From contig CAZAGI010000026.1 in assembly GCA_964484765.1 (NCBI GenBank), positions 23,189-87,188 on the forward strand: a DNA stretch of 64,000 nt, written 5' to 3'. The first letter of the stretch is position 1, and every line of letters starts with the position of its first letter. Under the pieces are notes generated by a model that did no database searches, had not been told where the DNA came from, and saw only the letters and a list, made by a program, of their open reading frames with translations. The translations under genes were made by a program, and so were the position numbers. Shown in pieces: positions 19,367 to 26,220 of the stretch. This DNA comes from DSVQ01 sp964484765. Its GTDB lineage: Bacteria > Planctomycetota > Planctomycetia > Planctomycetales > Planctomycetaceae.

Positions 19367-20431
19367 ATGGCTGACAGCGCAGAAAAGACCGAGCAACCTA
19401 CCGACCGCCGGCGCACGCAGGCGCGGCAGCAGGGAAACATTGCGCGGAGCGCCGATGTCACCGCCGCCACCGTTCTGCTGGCCGCCGCCGCAGCGCTCTA
19501 CATGCTCGGACCGGCCTGTGGAGAGACCTTCGTTCGATTGATGCGAGGATCACTCCAAGGCGACGCGCTGCTGCAACTCGATCGGCCGGGAGCGGTAGCG
19601 TTGATCAGGTCCGTCGCGCTGACCACCGCGGCAACCGCCTTGCCGGTCATGCTGCTGGTGATGCTGGGAAGTCTACTTGCTGCGCTGGCTCAAGTCGGCT
19701 TCTTATGGTCGCCCGAAGCCTTGATGCCGAAATGGGAACGCATCAATCCCCTGTCCGGGATCCAACGGCTGTTTTCGCTGCAGGCCGCGATGCGGCTGGT
19801 CGGCAGCCTGTTCAAAATTACGGCTGTCGCCGCGGTGGCCTACTCCTACCTCACGTCGCATCAGGATGAATTTCGGGCGCTCGCTCAACAAGACCTGCCC
19901 GTATTGCTGGTGACCGCCGGGCGGTCGTTCTGCGAGTTGGGTTTCTCGCTGGCCGTCACGCTGGTGGGACTGGCGATTCTCGACTACGGCTATCAGTGGT
20001 GGCAGCACGAACGCGATTTGCGGATGTCGAAGCAGGAACTCCGCGAAGAGCTCAAGTCGATGGACGGCGATCCGCACATCCGCGCGCGCCGCCGGGAAAT
20101 GCACAAGAAACTGGCAGAAGCCCGCGACCTCAGCGAAGTTCCATCTTCCGATGCGGTGATCGTTAACCCCGTGCACATTGCGATCGCGATCAAGTACGAC
20201 TCAACAAAGATGCCCGCTCCGATCGTGATTGCCAAGGGAAAAGACGAGGTCGCCGAGCGGATCAAAGAGATTGCGATCGCGCATCAGATTCCGATCATCG
20301 AACGCACATCGCTGGCGCGGTCGTTGTACAAGCTCGTGAAAGTCGGTCAACCAATTCCGCCCGATATGTATGACGTGTTTGTCGAAATTCTGGCCTATGT
20401 GTACCGTCTCACCGGGAAAAAAGTTCGATGA
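19367..20431 (+). CDS. flhB: Flagellar export switch protein FlhB
   Basis: A 354-residue FlhB: N-terminal EKTEQPTDRRRTQARQQGNI, four membrane segments to about residue 215, then the cytoplasmic domain with DPHIRARRREMHKKLAEAR and the autocleavage region. The cleavage motif is NPVH (DAVIVNPVHIAIAIKYD, about residues 265-281) in place of the usual NPTH. The Asn-Pro pair needed for self-cleavage is retained, while the +2 residue is changed. FlhB sets the switch from rod/hook to filament export. It closes the fliOPQR-flhB block, with a 96-base gap to fliR. Confidence 0.96.
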   Translation: MADSAEKTEQPTDRRRTQARQQGNIARSADVTAATVLLAAAAALYMLGPACGETFVRLMRGSLQGDALLQLDRPGAVALIRSVALTTAATALPVMLLVMLGSLLAALAQVGFLWSPEALMPKWERINPLSGIQRLFSLQAAMRLVGSLFKITAVAAVAYSYLTSHQDEFRALAQQDLPVLLVTAGRSFCELGFSLAVTLVGLAILDYGYQWWQHERDLRMSKQELREELKSMDGDPHIRARRREMHKKLAEARDLSEVPSSDAVIVNPVHIAIAIKYDSTKMPAPIVIAKGKDEVAERIKEIAIAHQIPIIERTSLARSLYKLVKVGQPIPPDMYDVFVEILAYVYRLTGKKVR

Positions 20432-20492
20432 GACGCGATAATCCGATCAGCACTTACGGCGTATCATTCACCACCAGTGTCGAAAGATAGTC

Positions 20493-20801
20493 ATGATCAT
20501 CGTTCTCGCGCGGATCGATCTCGCGTCCGGCGGCCGTGCGGCGTTTCTCGAAGAGTTTCATCGCCTGATGCCGCAGGTGCATGCCGAAGCGGGTTGCATC
20601 GAATACGGCCCGGCTATCGATGCGGTCACAGCGCTGCCGCGGCAAACGAAACTTGGCGACGACGTGGTGATGATCGTTGAGAAGTGGGAATCGCTCGCCC
20701 ACCTGGAGGCCCATTTGATCGCGCCGCATATGACGCCGTATCGCGAACGGGTGAAAGATCTCGTCCGCGGCACGCAGTTGTTTGTGCTCAATCCCGCGTG
20801 A
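20493..20801 (+). CDS. Antibiotic biosynthesis monooxygenase-like (ABM) protein
   Basis: A 102-residue protein with the ABM/YgiN ferredoxin-like fold pattern: MIIVLARIDLASGGRAAFLE, EAGCIEYGPAIDA, VMIVEKWESLAHLEAH and HMTPYRERVKDL. Relatives are small dimeric quinol monooxygenase or haem-degrading proteins, but many have no known substrate. It follows flhB by 61 bases on the same strand and may be read from the same transcript, though no functional link is evident. Confidence 0.83.
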   Translation: MIIVLARIDLASGGRAAFLEEFHRLMPQVHAEAGCIEYGPAIDAVTALPRQTKLGDDVVMIVEKWESLAHLEAHLIAPHMTPYRERVKDLVRGTQLFVLNPA

Positions 20802-20833
20802 ATTCAAGCGGCGACGGACTTACTTCAACGGAA

Positions 20834-21403
20834 TTACTTCAACAGCGCGGCAACAGCGGGGGCAACCTGCTTTTCGTAGGAAACGCCCTCCTCGCCTTTG
20901 CTGGTTCGATTGTCGAACCGATGGGCCAGTTTGCCATCGCGTCCATACACGAAGACCGCCGGGATCGAATCGATCTTCAAGGCGGTGAACAGATCGTCCG
21001 ATGGTAGCGTACAGAGCACGTTGACCAGTGGCTGGGCTTTCAGGCCGGACAGGGTTTTGGTCACGCGCTCGCGGTAAAACTCCGGCGGCTTCTTCTTCAG
21101 GCCGATGTAATCGCAGTTCACGCTGACGCCGACGAGCGTGTTGCCGTATTTCTCCTGCAACGCGACGAGGTGCGGAAACTCTCGCAGACAGGGTTCGCAG
21201 GACGTCGACCAGAAGTCGATGACGATCACCTTGCCGGCATGGTCTTTCAGTGAAGCCTGCAATTCGTCCCAGCTCTGCGGTTGCAGCGCGATCGCCGGCT
21301 CCGCAGCGGCTTCACTGCACGTGGGGCATGACATCGACCCGGCCCACACCAGCCACATCAACCCGCTGACTGCCAACAGAAACCGCAAGCTGTCCGCACG
21401 CAT
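20834..21403 (-). CDS. TlpA/ResA-like thiol-disulfide protein
   Basis: A 189-residue exported thioredoxin-fold protein. The N-terminus is a signal peptide (RADSLRFLLAVSGLMWLVWA followed by GSMSCPTCSEA). The active site is STSCEPCLREFPHL (CxxC = CEPC) near residue 70. The cis-Pro region reads IDSIPAVFVYGRDG. The family reduces or oxidises disulfides in the periplasm, for example in cytochrome c maturation. It is convergent with the ABM gene. The extra CPTC just after the signal peptide is unusual and could be a second redox or metal site. Confidence 0.87.
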   Translation of the reverse strand: MRADSLRFLLAVSGLMWLVWAGSMSCPTCSEAAAEPAIALQPQSWDELQASLKDHAGKVIVIDFWSTSCEPCLREFPHLVALQEKYGNTLVGVSVNCDYIGLKKKPPEFYRERVTKTLSGLKAQPLVNVLCTLPSDDLFTALKIDSIPAVFVYGRDGKLAHRFDNRTSKGEEGVSYEKQVAPAVAALLK

Positions 21404-21494
21404 CGTGCCTTCTCCTCGGAAATGTTGAGTGTTTGTATTGTGACGACCGACCGACTCAAGGGCAACGCATCACGACCAGTCTGTTGGTAGTGTC

Positions 21495-21770
21495 CTAATT
21501 TGAAATTGCGGGACGCTGACCGGCGCGATCTGCCACCTGATTCCATCGCCTCACAACATCCCATTGCCCTAACGGTATGGCGAGCATGACTGCAGCCATT
21601 AATCCCATGAAAGCGGATTCTCCGTCTTGCAACCGTTCTGGCCAGATTATGGAAGACGCAGTCGCATATACATACAGGATTAGCAGCGGAATGATCAGGG
21701 CGGTTTCCGCAATCAAGAGTCGCATGAACCACCGCGGCGGCCTTTCTGGAAATTGATCCCACATGTTCAT
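21495..21770 (-). CDS. Small membrane protein
   Basis: A 91-residue protein starting at the ATG at 21770 (MNMWDQFPERPPRWFM). Two hydrophobic segments are visible: LLIAETALIIPLLILYVYA (about 18-36) and ESAFMGLMAAVMLAIPLG (about 47-64). A longer ORF extends upstream to 22058 through the palindromic element at 21862-21972 and is not believed. No family recognised. Downstream of its stop lies the TlpA-like gene on the same strand. Confidence 0.55.
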   Translation of the reverse strand: MNMWDQFPERPPRWFMRLLIAETALIIPLLILYVYATASSIIWPERLQDGESAFMGLMAAVMLAIPLGQWDVVRRWNQVADRAGQRPAISN

Positions 21771-21861
21771 TGATCCTTGAAAAGGAAAAACACCCCGGTG
21801 ATTATCCGGGGTGCTCACGCTCTCGGCAATGTCGATTAGGCAGCCATCACGGCGTCGGTAG

Positions 21862-21972
21862 TGGTACAGTTTCCTACCAAGAAGTCGGGGCAGGGGCCCC
21901 GACCTATGATGACCACCAAGAACCCATCCTTTATAGGACGGGGCCCCTGCCCCGTCTCTTAAAACTGTACCA
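21862..21972. repeat. 111-bp palindromic element with 11-bp terminal inverted repeats
   Basis: The ends are perfect 11-base inverted copies (TGGTACAGTTT at 21862-21872, AAACTGTACCA at 21962-21972). Inside lie two 20-base GC-rich quasi-palindromes at 21884-21903 and 21937-21956, themselves inverted copies of each other apart from flanking bases. No ORF of its own is present. The layout suits a MITE-like or REP-like mobile palindrome between the small membrane gene and the TPR gene. Confidence 0.7.
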
Positions 21973-21999
21973 TGACCAGCCCCCGGAACGCACGGGAGG

Positions 22000-22515
22000 T
22001 CAGTCACGGGCCAGTTCCAGCAGACGACAGAACTCGGGATCGTTCCGTAGCGGGGCAAAATCCGTTTCTTTGGGAATCAGTTCCAACAACCGCCGTTCCA
22101 TTCGCAAGGCCCGCCCCAGCCACGACAACGCTTGCGGCTTGTTCCCGGCCAGGGAGTAATAACACGACAGGTTGTACAGCACCAGGGGCTCGTCGCGGTG
22201 TGATTCATAGGCCTCGTGCATCGCGGCGATGGCGTGCGGCAAGCGATCAAGTCGTTTGTAACACCAGGCCATCGCCAGCAGGGTGTGGAGATTGGTCGGT
22301 TCCAGGGCGTAGCAGCGGTCGAACTCAGTCAGCGCAGTCGTCCAGTCTTCGCGCGCACGATAGCACTCGCCCAGCAGACGGTGATAGTCGTAGCGGACCT
22401 CCCCGGGGTCGCCCACCGAGCGAAGTTCGGCGAGCGCATGATCGACCATCTGCAGCAGCAGATACCCTTCTGCGGCTTCAAACCGTTTGTCGATCTGCGC
22501 GGGAGTGAGACGCAC
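22000..22515 (-). CDS. TPR-repeat protein
   Basis: A 171-residue soluble protein of tandem TPR helices: RLLGECYRAREDWTTALTEF near residue 47, TLLAMAWCYKRLDRLPHAI near 78 and LYNLSCYYSLAGNKPQALSW near 112. The spacing of about 34 residues is that of TPRs. No signal peptide is seen, so it is probably cytoplasmic. TPRs mediate protein contacts; partner unknown. It starts 116 bases from the sialidase-like gene on the same strand. Confidence 0.83.
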   Translation of the reverse strand: MRLTPAQIDKRFEAAEGYLLLQMVDHALAELRSVGDPGEVRYDYHRLLGECYRAREDWTTALTEFDRCYALEPTNLHTLLAMAWCYKRLDRLPHAIAAMHEAYESHRDEPLVLYNLSCYYSLAGNKPQALSWLGRALRMERRLLELIPKETDFAPLRNDPEFCRLLELARD

Positions 22516-22558
22516 GGCAATCCCTCAAAGAAGCACTCACGCTGTTCTAGCGGACGGT

Positions 22559-22594
22559 TTTCACCGCGTCTACCGATTTCACCGCGTCCACCGA
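22559..22594. repeat. Tandem 18-bp repeat, two copies
   Basis: Two adjacent 18-base units, TTTCACCGCGTCTACCGA and TTTCACCGCGTCCACCGA, differ at one base. They lie between the sialidase-like gene and the TPR gene, upstream of the latter, and are not part of a credible ORF. Confidence 0.55.
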
Positions 22595-22631
22595 CGCGGC
22601 CGTGGCACAAAACCCATAGACACTCGGACGG

Positions 22632-23819
22632 CTAAGTTTTCAACGACCAGCGTGCTTGCCGCAATTGAGCCAGCGGAGAATCTTTCAGTTTTTCGTACCA
22701 GACAGTGACGAAGCGGTTCCGTTCGATTTCCACAGTCGACGGATAGCCGAGATCGCCGCCGACGCCGTCGCCACTCAGGGTTAAGGGGTCTGTCCAGGAC
22801 TTTCCGTCGTTGGCGGAGAGTCGGATCTGGTTGCCGAACGGTGTGCGACGATAACTATAGCTCATCATCAGGCGGCCGTCGCGCAGGCGGAGCAGGTGGG
22901 AAGGCAAGCCCCACACGCCAATACTGTGCGGTGTCGACCACGTCTTGCCGCCGTCGGTCGATTCGCACTGCAATGTTTCGCCCTTGTTGGCAGGATTGTG
23001 ATTGCGGATGTGGCAGAGAATCGTGCCGGTGCTGGTTTCCACCGCGTGCAGCTCGTGGTATTCCGCCGAGTTGTCCCCCGGCCGAATCGGAATGTCGGAG
23101 AGGTGCGACCAGGAAACACCGTCATCGCTGGACACGCAGACGCTCACTTTCCGCTCGGTGTCCCATAACGACACGCCGGGGTAGATCAAGCGGCCGTCAC
23201 GCAAGGCCACGGGGCCATGCGGGTTGTTAACCGGCACGCGATACCGGGCGGACCAGGTGATGCCGCCGTCTGTCGAACGGATCATCCAGCAGCCAAGTTC
23301 GGCCTGACGTTCTTCGGCAGTAAGGCGACTGTGCACCGCGCGCCATTCGCGAAGTTGCAGTTCTTCAAACGCCCCCGGCTGACCGGGTTTTGCCGACTCG
23401 GCTCGCGCGAGCAGGGGTTCGTAAGCAAGCGATGTGAAAGTGGTGACGAGCAGCGATCCCTGCGCCGTTTCAACAATGCCCGCATCGCGATCGTCAATCG
23501 GGCCGTCGTAGAGTACCTGCGGCCAGCCCCACGTCTTGCCGCCATCTTTGGACCGCATCGCTTCGAGGCGACCAAACGGGCAGACATGCGATTCACGGCC
23601 GCCGGAAAACACCAGCCACAACTCGCCGTTCTGCCGGCGGGTGAGTGTCGGCCAGCCGTGATAGAGCGGCGGTTTCCAACTGATAATCCGTGTTTCTTCG
23701 ACATCCACGGCGAGGTTTTCGAATTCCCAGCCGCGCGATTGCGAAATTGGCAAGCAGCATGCACCGGCTGTGGTGAGGGCCGTCGTCAACCAGTCGCGCC
23801 GAGTCCAGTGGGTCTGCAT
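22632..23819 (-). CDS. Tat-exported sialidase-like (BNR repeat) protein
   Basis: A 395-residue six-bladed propeller of the exo-alpha-sialidase superfamily. The N-terminus has a twin-arginine type signal (WTRRDWLTTALTTAGACCLP). At least four Asp boxes (S-x-D-x-G-x-x-W) are visible: SKDGGKTWG, STDGGITWS, SSDDGVSWS and STDGGKTWS, with a fifth degenerate SANDGKSW. Family members in planctomycetes are presumed glycoside-processing proteins, though many lack proven sialidase activity; the arginine triad was not verified. Length fits the family. Confidence 0.88.
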   Translation of the reverse strand: MQTHWTRRDWLTTALTTAGACCLPISQSRGWEFENLAVDVEETRIISWKPPLYHGWPTLTRRQNGELWLVFSGGRESHVCPFGRLEAMRSKDGGKTWGWPQVLYDGPIDDRDAGIVETAQGSLLVTTFTSLAYEPLLARAESAKPGQPGAFEELQLREWRAVHSRLTAEERQAELGCWMIRSTDGGITWSARYRVPVNNPHGPVALRDGRLIYPGVSLWDTERKVSVCVSSDDGVSWSHLSDIPIRPGDNSAEYHELHAVETSTGTILCHIRNHNPANKGETLQCESTDGGKTWSTPHSIGVWGLPSHLLRLRDGRLMMSYSYRRTPFGNQIRLSANDGKSWTDPLTLSGDGVGGDLGYPSTVEIERNRFVTVWYEKLKDSPLAQLRQARWSLKT

Positions 23820-23871
23820 CGGATGACTCCCCGAAAGCGATCAGGTGCGTAGAATTGTGGTTTCCAGTTGG

Positions 23872-25212
23872 TCAATTCTGCAGGGCGTCGGCAACATCGG
23901 TCCGGTAGGCCAGCAGGCCCGGTAGAAATCCGGCGAGCGTTGCCAGCAGCAGTAATCCCGGTAGCAGCGCGAGTTCCATTGGTTCAAACGCCCACGGGTT
24001 CATAATGATGCCCGAACGGAGTTCCACAATGGGCGCCGTGAGGAACACGAGCCCGTGACCCAGCAACAATCCCATCACACCGCCGCCGCCGCAAAGCAGA
24101 ATCGACTCGGCGAGCACGATGGAGAACACCGTTTGCCGTCGCGCACCGAGTGCTCGCAGGATGCCGATTTCGCGTTTCCGGGCACTCATCGAATTGTAAA
24201 TGCTCACGAAGATACCGATGCCCGAAACCAGCACGATCAGGCTCGTAAGAAAGATCAACATCATGCGCACGCCCCCGAGTACATCCACCATGAGTTGCTG
24301 CATCGGGAAAATCGGGTTGACGGCCATCGCCGGACGAAAGCTCTTTTTCCACTCGCCTTCGAACAGCTTCGCCGCAATCGGATTCTTCATCAGCAGCAGA
24401 ATCGACGTCACGTCCTTTTGCAGTTCCGGTACGTCGTGGAAGTGGTCGTGATCACCGTGGTCGTGATGTTCGTGGCCGAACTTCTTGTTGAGACGGGCGA
24501 CTTCCTCCGCAAGTTCCTCTTTGCTCAACGGCGGCTCGCCGAAAAACTCGCGTTCACGCTTGATCGCTTCATCGAATGGTTTGTCGTGGCCTTGAATCTG
24601 ATAGAAGCCATCCAGGTGAACGAAGACTGACTTATCATTCGGTGTTCCCGTTGGTGCGAGCACGCCGACGACGGTGAAGAGTTCGTCATGCACGTGTGCT
24701 TCATTGCCGCCGTGAACGAGTTTGAAGGTTGAACCGATATCCCAGCCATTGACTTTAGCGACGCGCGAACCGATCAGCGCATCGAACGGCTTCTGCAAGG
24801 ACTTTCCGCGCAGGCGAAACTCGCGGTTCGGCGCATAGTCGATTTCAAAGTAGCGCGGAATCGTACCGACAATTGGGAACCCGCCCTTTTCTGTGGTGTC
24901 GCCGATGGCGATCGGAATCGCTTCCTGTACCCGCGGGTCTTTCTGGATTTCTTTGAAGAATCGGTACGGCAGATTCTCGATCGGCGGGTTGACGTGATAG
25001 ACGGTGCTGAGCACGAGTTGCAGCGGACTCCCTTTCGGCCCCATGATCAGGTCGTAGCCGATGGAGCGGGCGCTGAAGGTGCTGTCGAGCACCGAGAAAA
25101 TCACGAGGACTGTGACCATCAGCATCACGCCGAGGGCCACGCTCAGGCTGGTAAGGGCGGAGGCTAAAGAGCGCTGGCGAACACTTTTCCAGGCGATGGT
25201 GGCGAGATTCAT
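23872..25212 (-). CDS. ABC transporter permease (FtsX/MacB type) with His-rich loop
   Basis: A 446-residue permease. The N-terminal membrane segment (residues about 18-42) is followed by a MacB-like periplasmic domain and three C-terminal membrane segments (about 312-340, 362-390, 415-435), with RKREIGILRALGARR typical of FtsX/LolC. The periplasmic domain contains a histidine-rich run HEHHDHGDHDHFH at residues 247-259. The start overlaps the stop of the ATPase gene by 4 bases (ATGA at 25209-25212 on the minus strand), so the two are coupled. Substrates of this class include lipoproteins, peptides and metals-linked exporters; the loop suggests metal sensing or handling but this is inference. 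Confidence 0.9.
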   Translation of the reverse strand: MNLATIAWKSVRQRSLASALTSLSVALGVMLMVTVLVIFSVLDSTFSARSIGYDLIMGPKGSPLQLVLSTVYHVNPPIENLPYRFFKEIQKDPRVQEAIPIAIGDTTEKGGFPIVGTIPRYFEIDYAPNREFRLRGKSLQKPFDALIGSRVAKVNGWDIGSTFKLVHGGNEAHVHDELFTVVGVLAPTGTPNDKSVFVHLDGFYQIQGHDKPFDEAIKREREFFGEPPLSKEELAEEVARLNKKFGHEHHDHGDHDHFHDVPELQKDVTSILLLMKNPIAAKLFEGEWKKSFRPAMAVNPIFPMQQLMVDVLGGVRMMLIFLTSLIVLVSGIGIFVSIYNSMSARKREIGILRALGARRQTVFSIVLAESILLCGGGGVMGLLLGHGLVFLTAPIVELRSGIIMNPWAFEPMELALLPGLLLLATLAGFLPGLLAYRTDVADALQN

Positions 25213-25904
25213 GCCGAGGCTCCTGCGATGGTCGGGGCGGTCCCGGGCTGATTGAAGTCCGCCAGGCGTTCCACGCGGTCGAATTGTTTCGCCACTTCCG
25301 GGGCATGCGTCACCAGCAGCAAAGCGACTTTTTCCTCGCGACAGGAATTCCGGAGCAGATCGAGCACGATTTGCTGATTGGCGGCGTCAACGTTGGCCGT
25401 CGGTTCATCCGCGAGCAACAGGACCGGCGTGTTGGCCAAGGCTCGCGCGACAGCAACGCGTTGCTGTTCACCGACCGACATTTGTCCGGGTCGATGATTC
25501 AGCCGGTGCGCGAGTCCCACCCGTTCCAAGAGTTGCACCGCGCGCGTTCGATCGGCCCCTTTGCCGGAAAACGTCATCCCGAGCAGCACGTTTTCCAAGG
25601 CGGTGAACGCCGGCAAGAGGTGAAACGTCTGAAAGACATACCCGATACGGTCGGCACGAAAGCGGTCGCGGGCCGCTTCGGGCAGCTTGCAGACATCAAT
25701 CCCGCCGATGAGCACGCGGCCGCTATCCGCCGCGGTGATTCCGGCGATGACGTTCAGCAGCGTGGTTTTGCCCCCGCCGCTTGAACCCAGCAGTACCACC
25801 TGTTCCCCCGCTTCCATGCGGAAACTCGGGATATTCAGGACGGGAATCATTCGTCCGCCAGGTTCGCGGTAGCTCTTGCGGACATCCTGCAATACCAACG
25901 ACAT
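25209..25904 (-). CDS. ABC transporter ATPase (LolD/MacB type)
   Basis: A 231-residue ATPase starting at the ATG at 25904 (MSLVLQDVRKSY). Walker A is GSSGGGKTTLL, the signature is MSVGEQQRVAVARALAN and Walker B is VLLLADEPTANVD, all intact. It lies directly upstream of, and overlaps by four bases, the permease gene, forming an exporter or lipoprotein-release type ABC unit with no third subunit in the neighbourhood. The longer ORF up to 26015 runs into intergenic heptanucleotide repeats and is rejected as a start. Confidence 0.94.
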   Translation of the reverse strand: MSLVLQDVRKSYREPGGRMIPVLNIPSFRMEAGEQVVLLGSSGGGKTTLLNVIAGITAADSGRVLIGGIDVCKLPEAARDRFRADRIGYVFQTFHLLPAFTALENVLLGMTFSGKGADRTRAVQLLERVGLAHRLNHRPGQMSVGEQQRVAVARALANTPVLLLADEPTANVDAANQQIVLDLLRNSCREEKVALLLVTHAPEVAKQFDRVERLADFNQPGTAPTIAGASA

Positions 25905-25908
25905 AAGC

Positions 25909-25936
25909 AGTCCGTAGTCAGTTGTCAGTGGTCCGT
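25909..25936. repeat. Degenerate heptanucleotide array (4 units)
   Basis: Four consecutive 7-base units, AGTCCGT, AGTCAGT, TGTCAGT and GGTCCGT, share the pattern nGTCnGT. They sit immediately upstream of the ABC ATPase start within the 316-base gap 25905-26220, which otherwise holds no gene that I can support. See also 19331 and 52003. Confidence 0.65.
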
Positions 25937-26220
25937 TGTTGCACCGGTCGCGACGACGGAGATTCCCATCTTGGCGAAAGTGGCGGACCACGACAAGGCG
26001 ATCGGTCTGCTCCAAGTGATCTACTCAATCTGGTGGCAAACCGTTGGATGCAGTGCAAACGATGCTGGGCATTTTCTGCCATGCCGAAACACAGCGTCGA
26101 AGAACACGCCGGGCTTCGATGACTTCCGCCCGGTCCGTCGACACGGCACACTGGTAAGTCGGTTTTGATGCGTCGGGCATCATGATCGATGCAACACGGA
26201 TGGACCGGAAGGAAGTGCGA

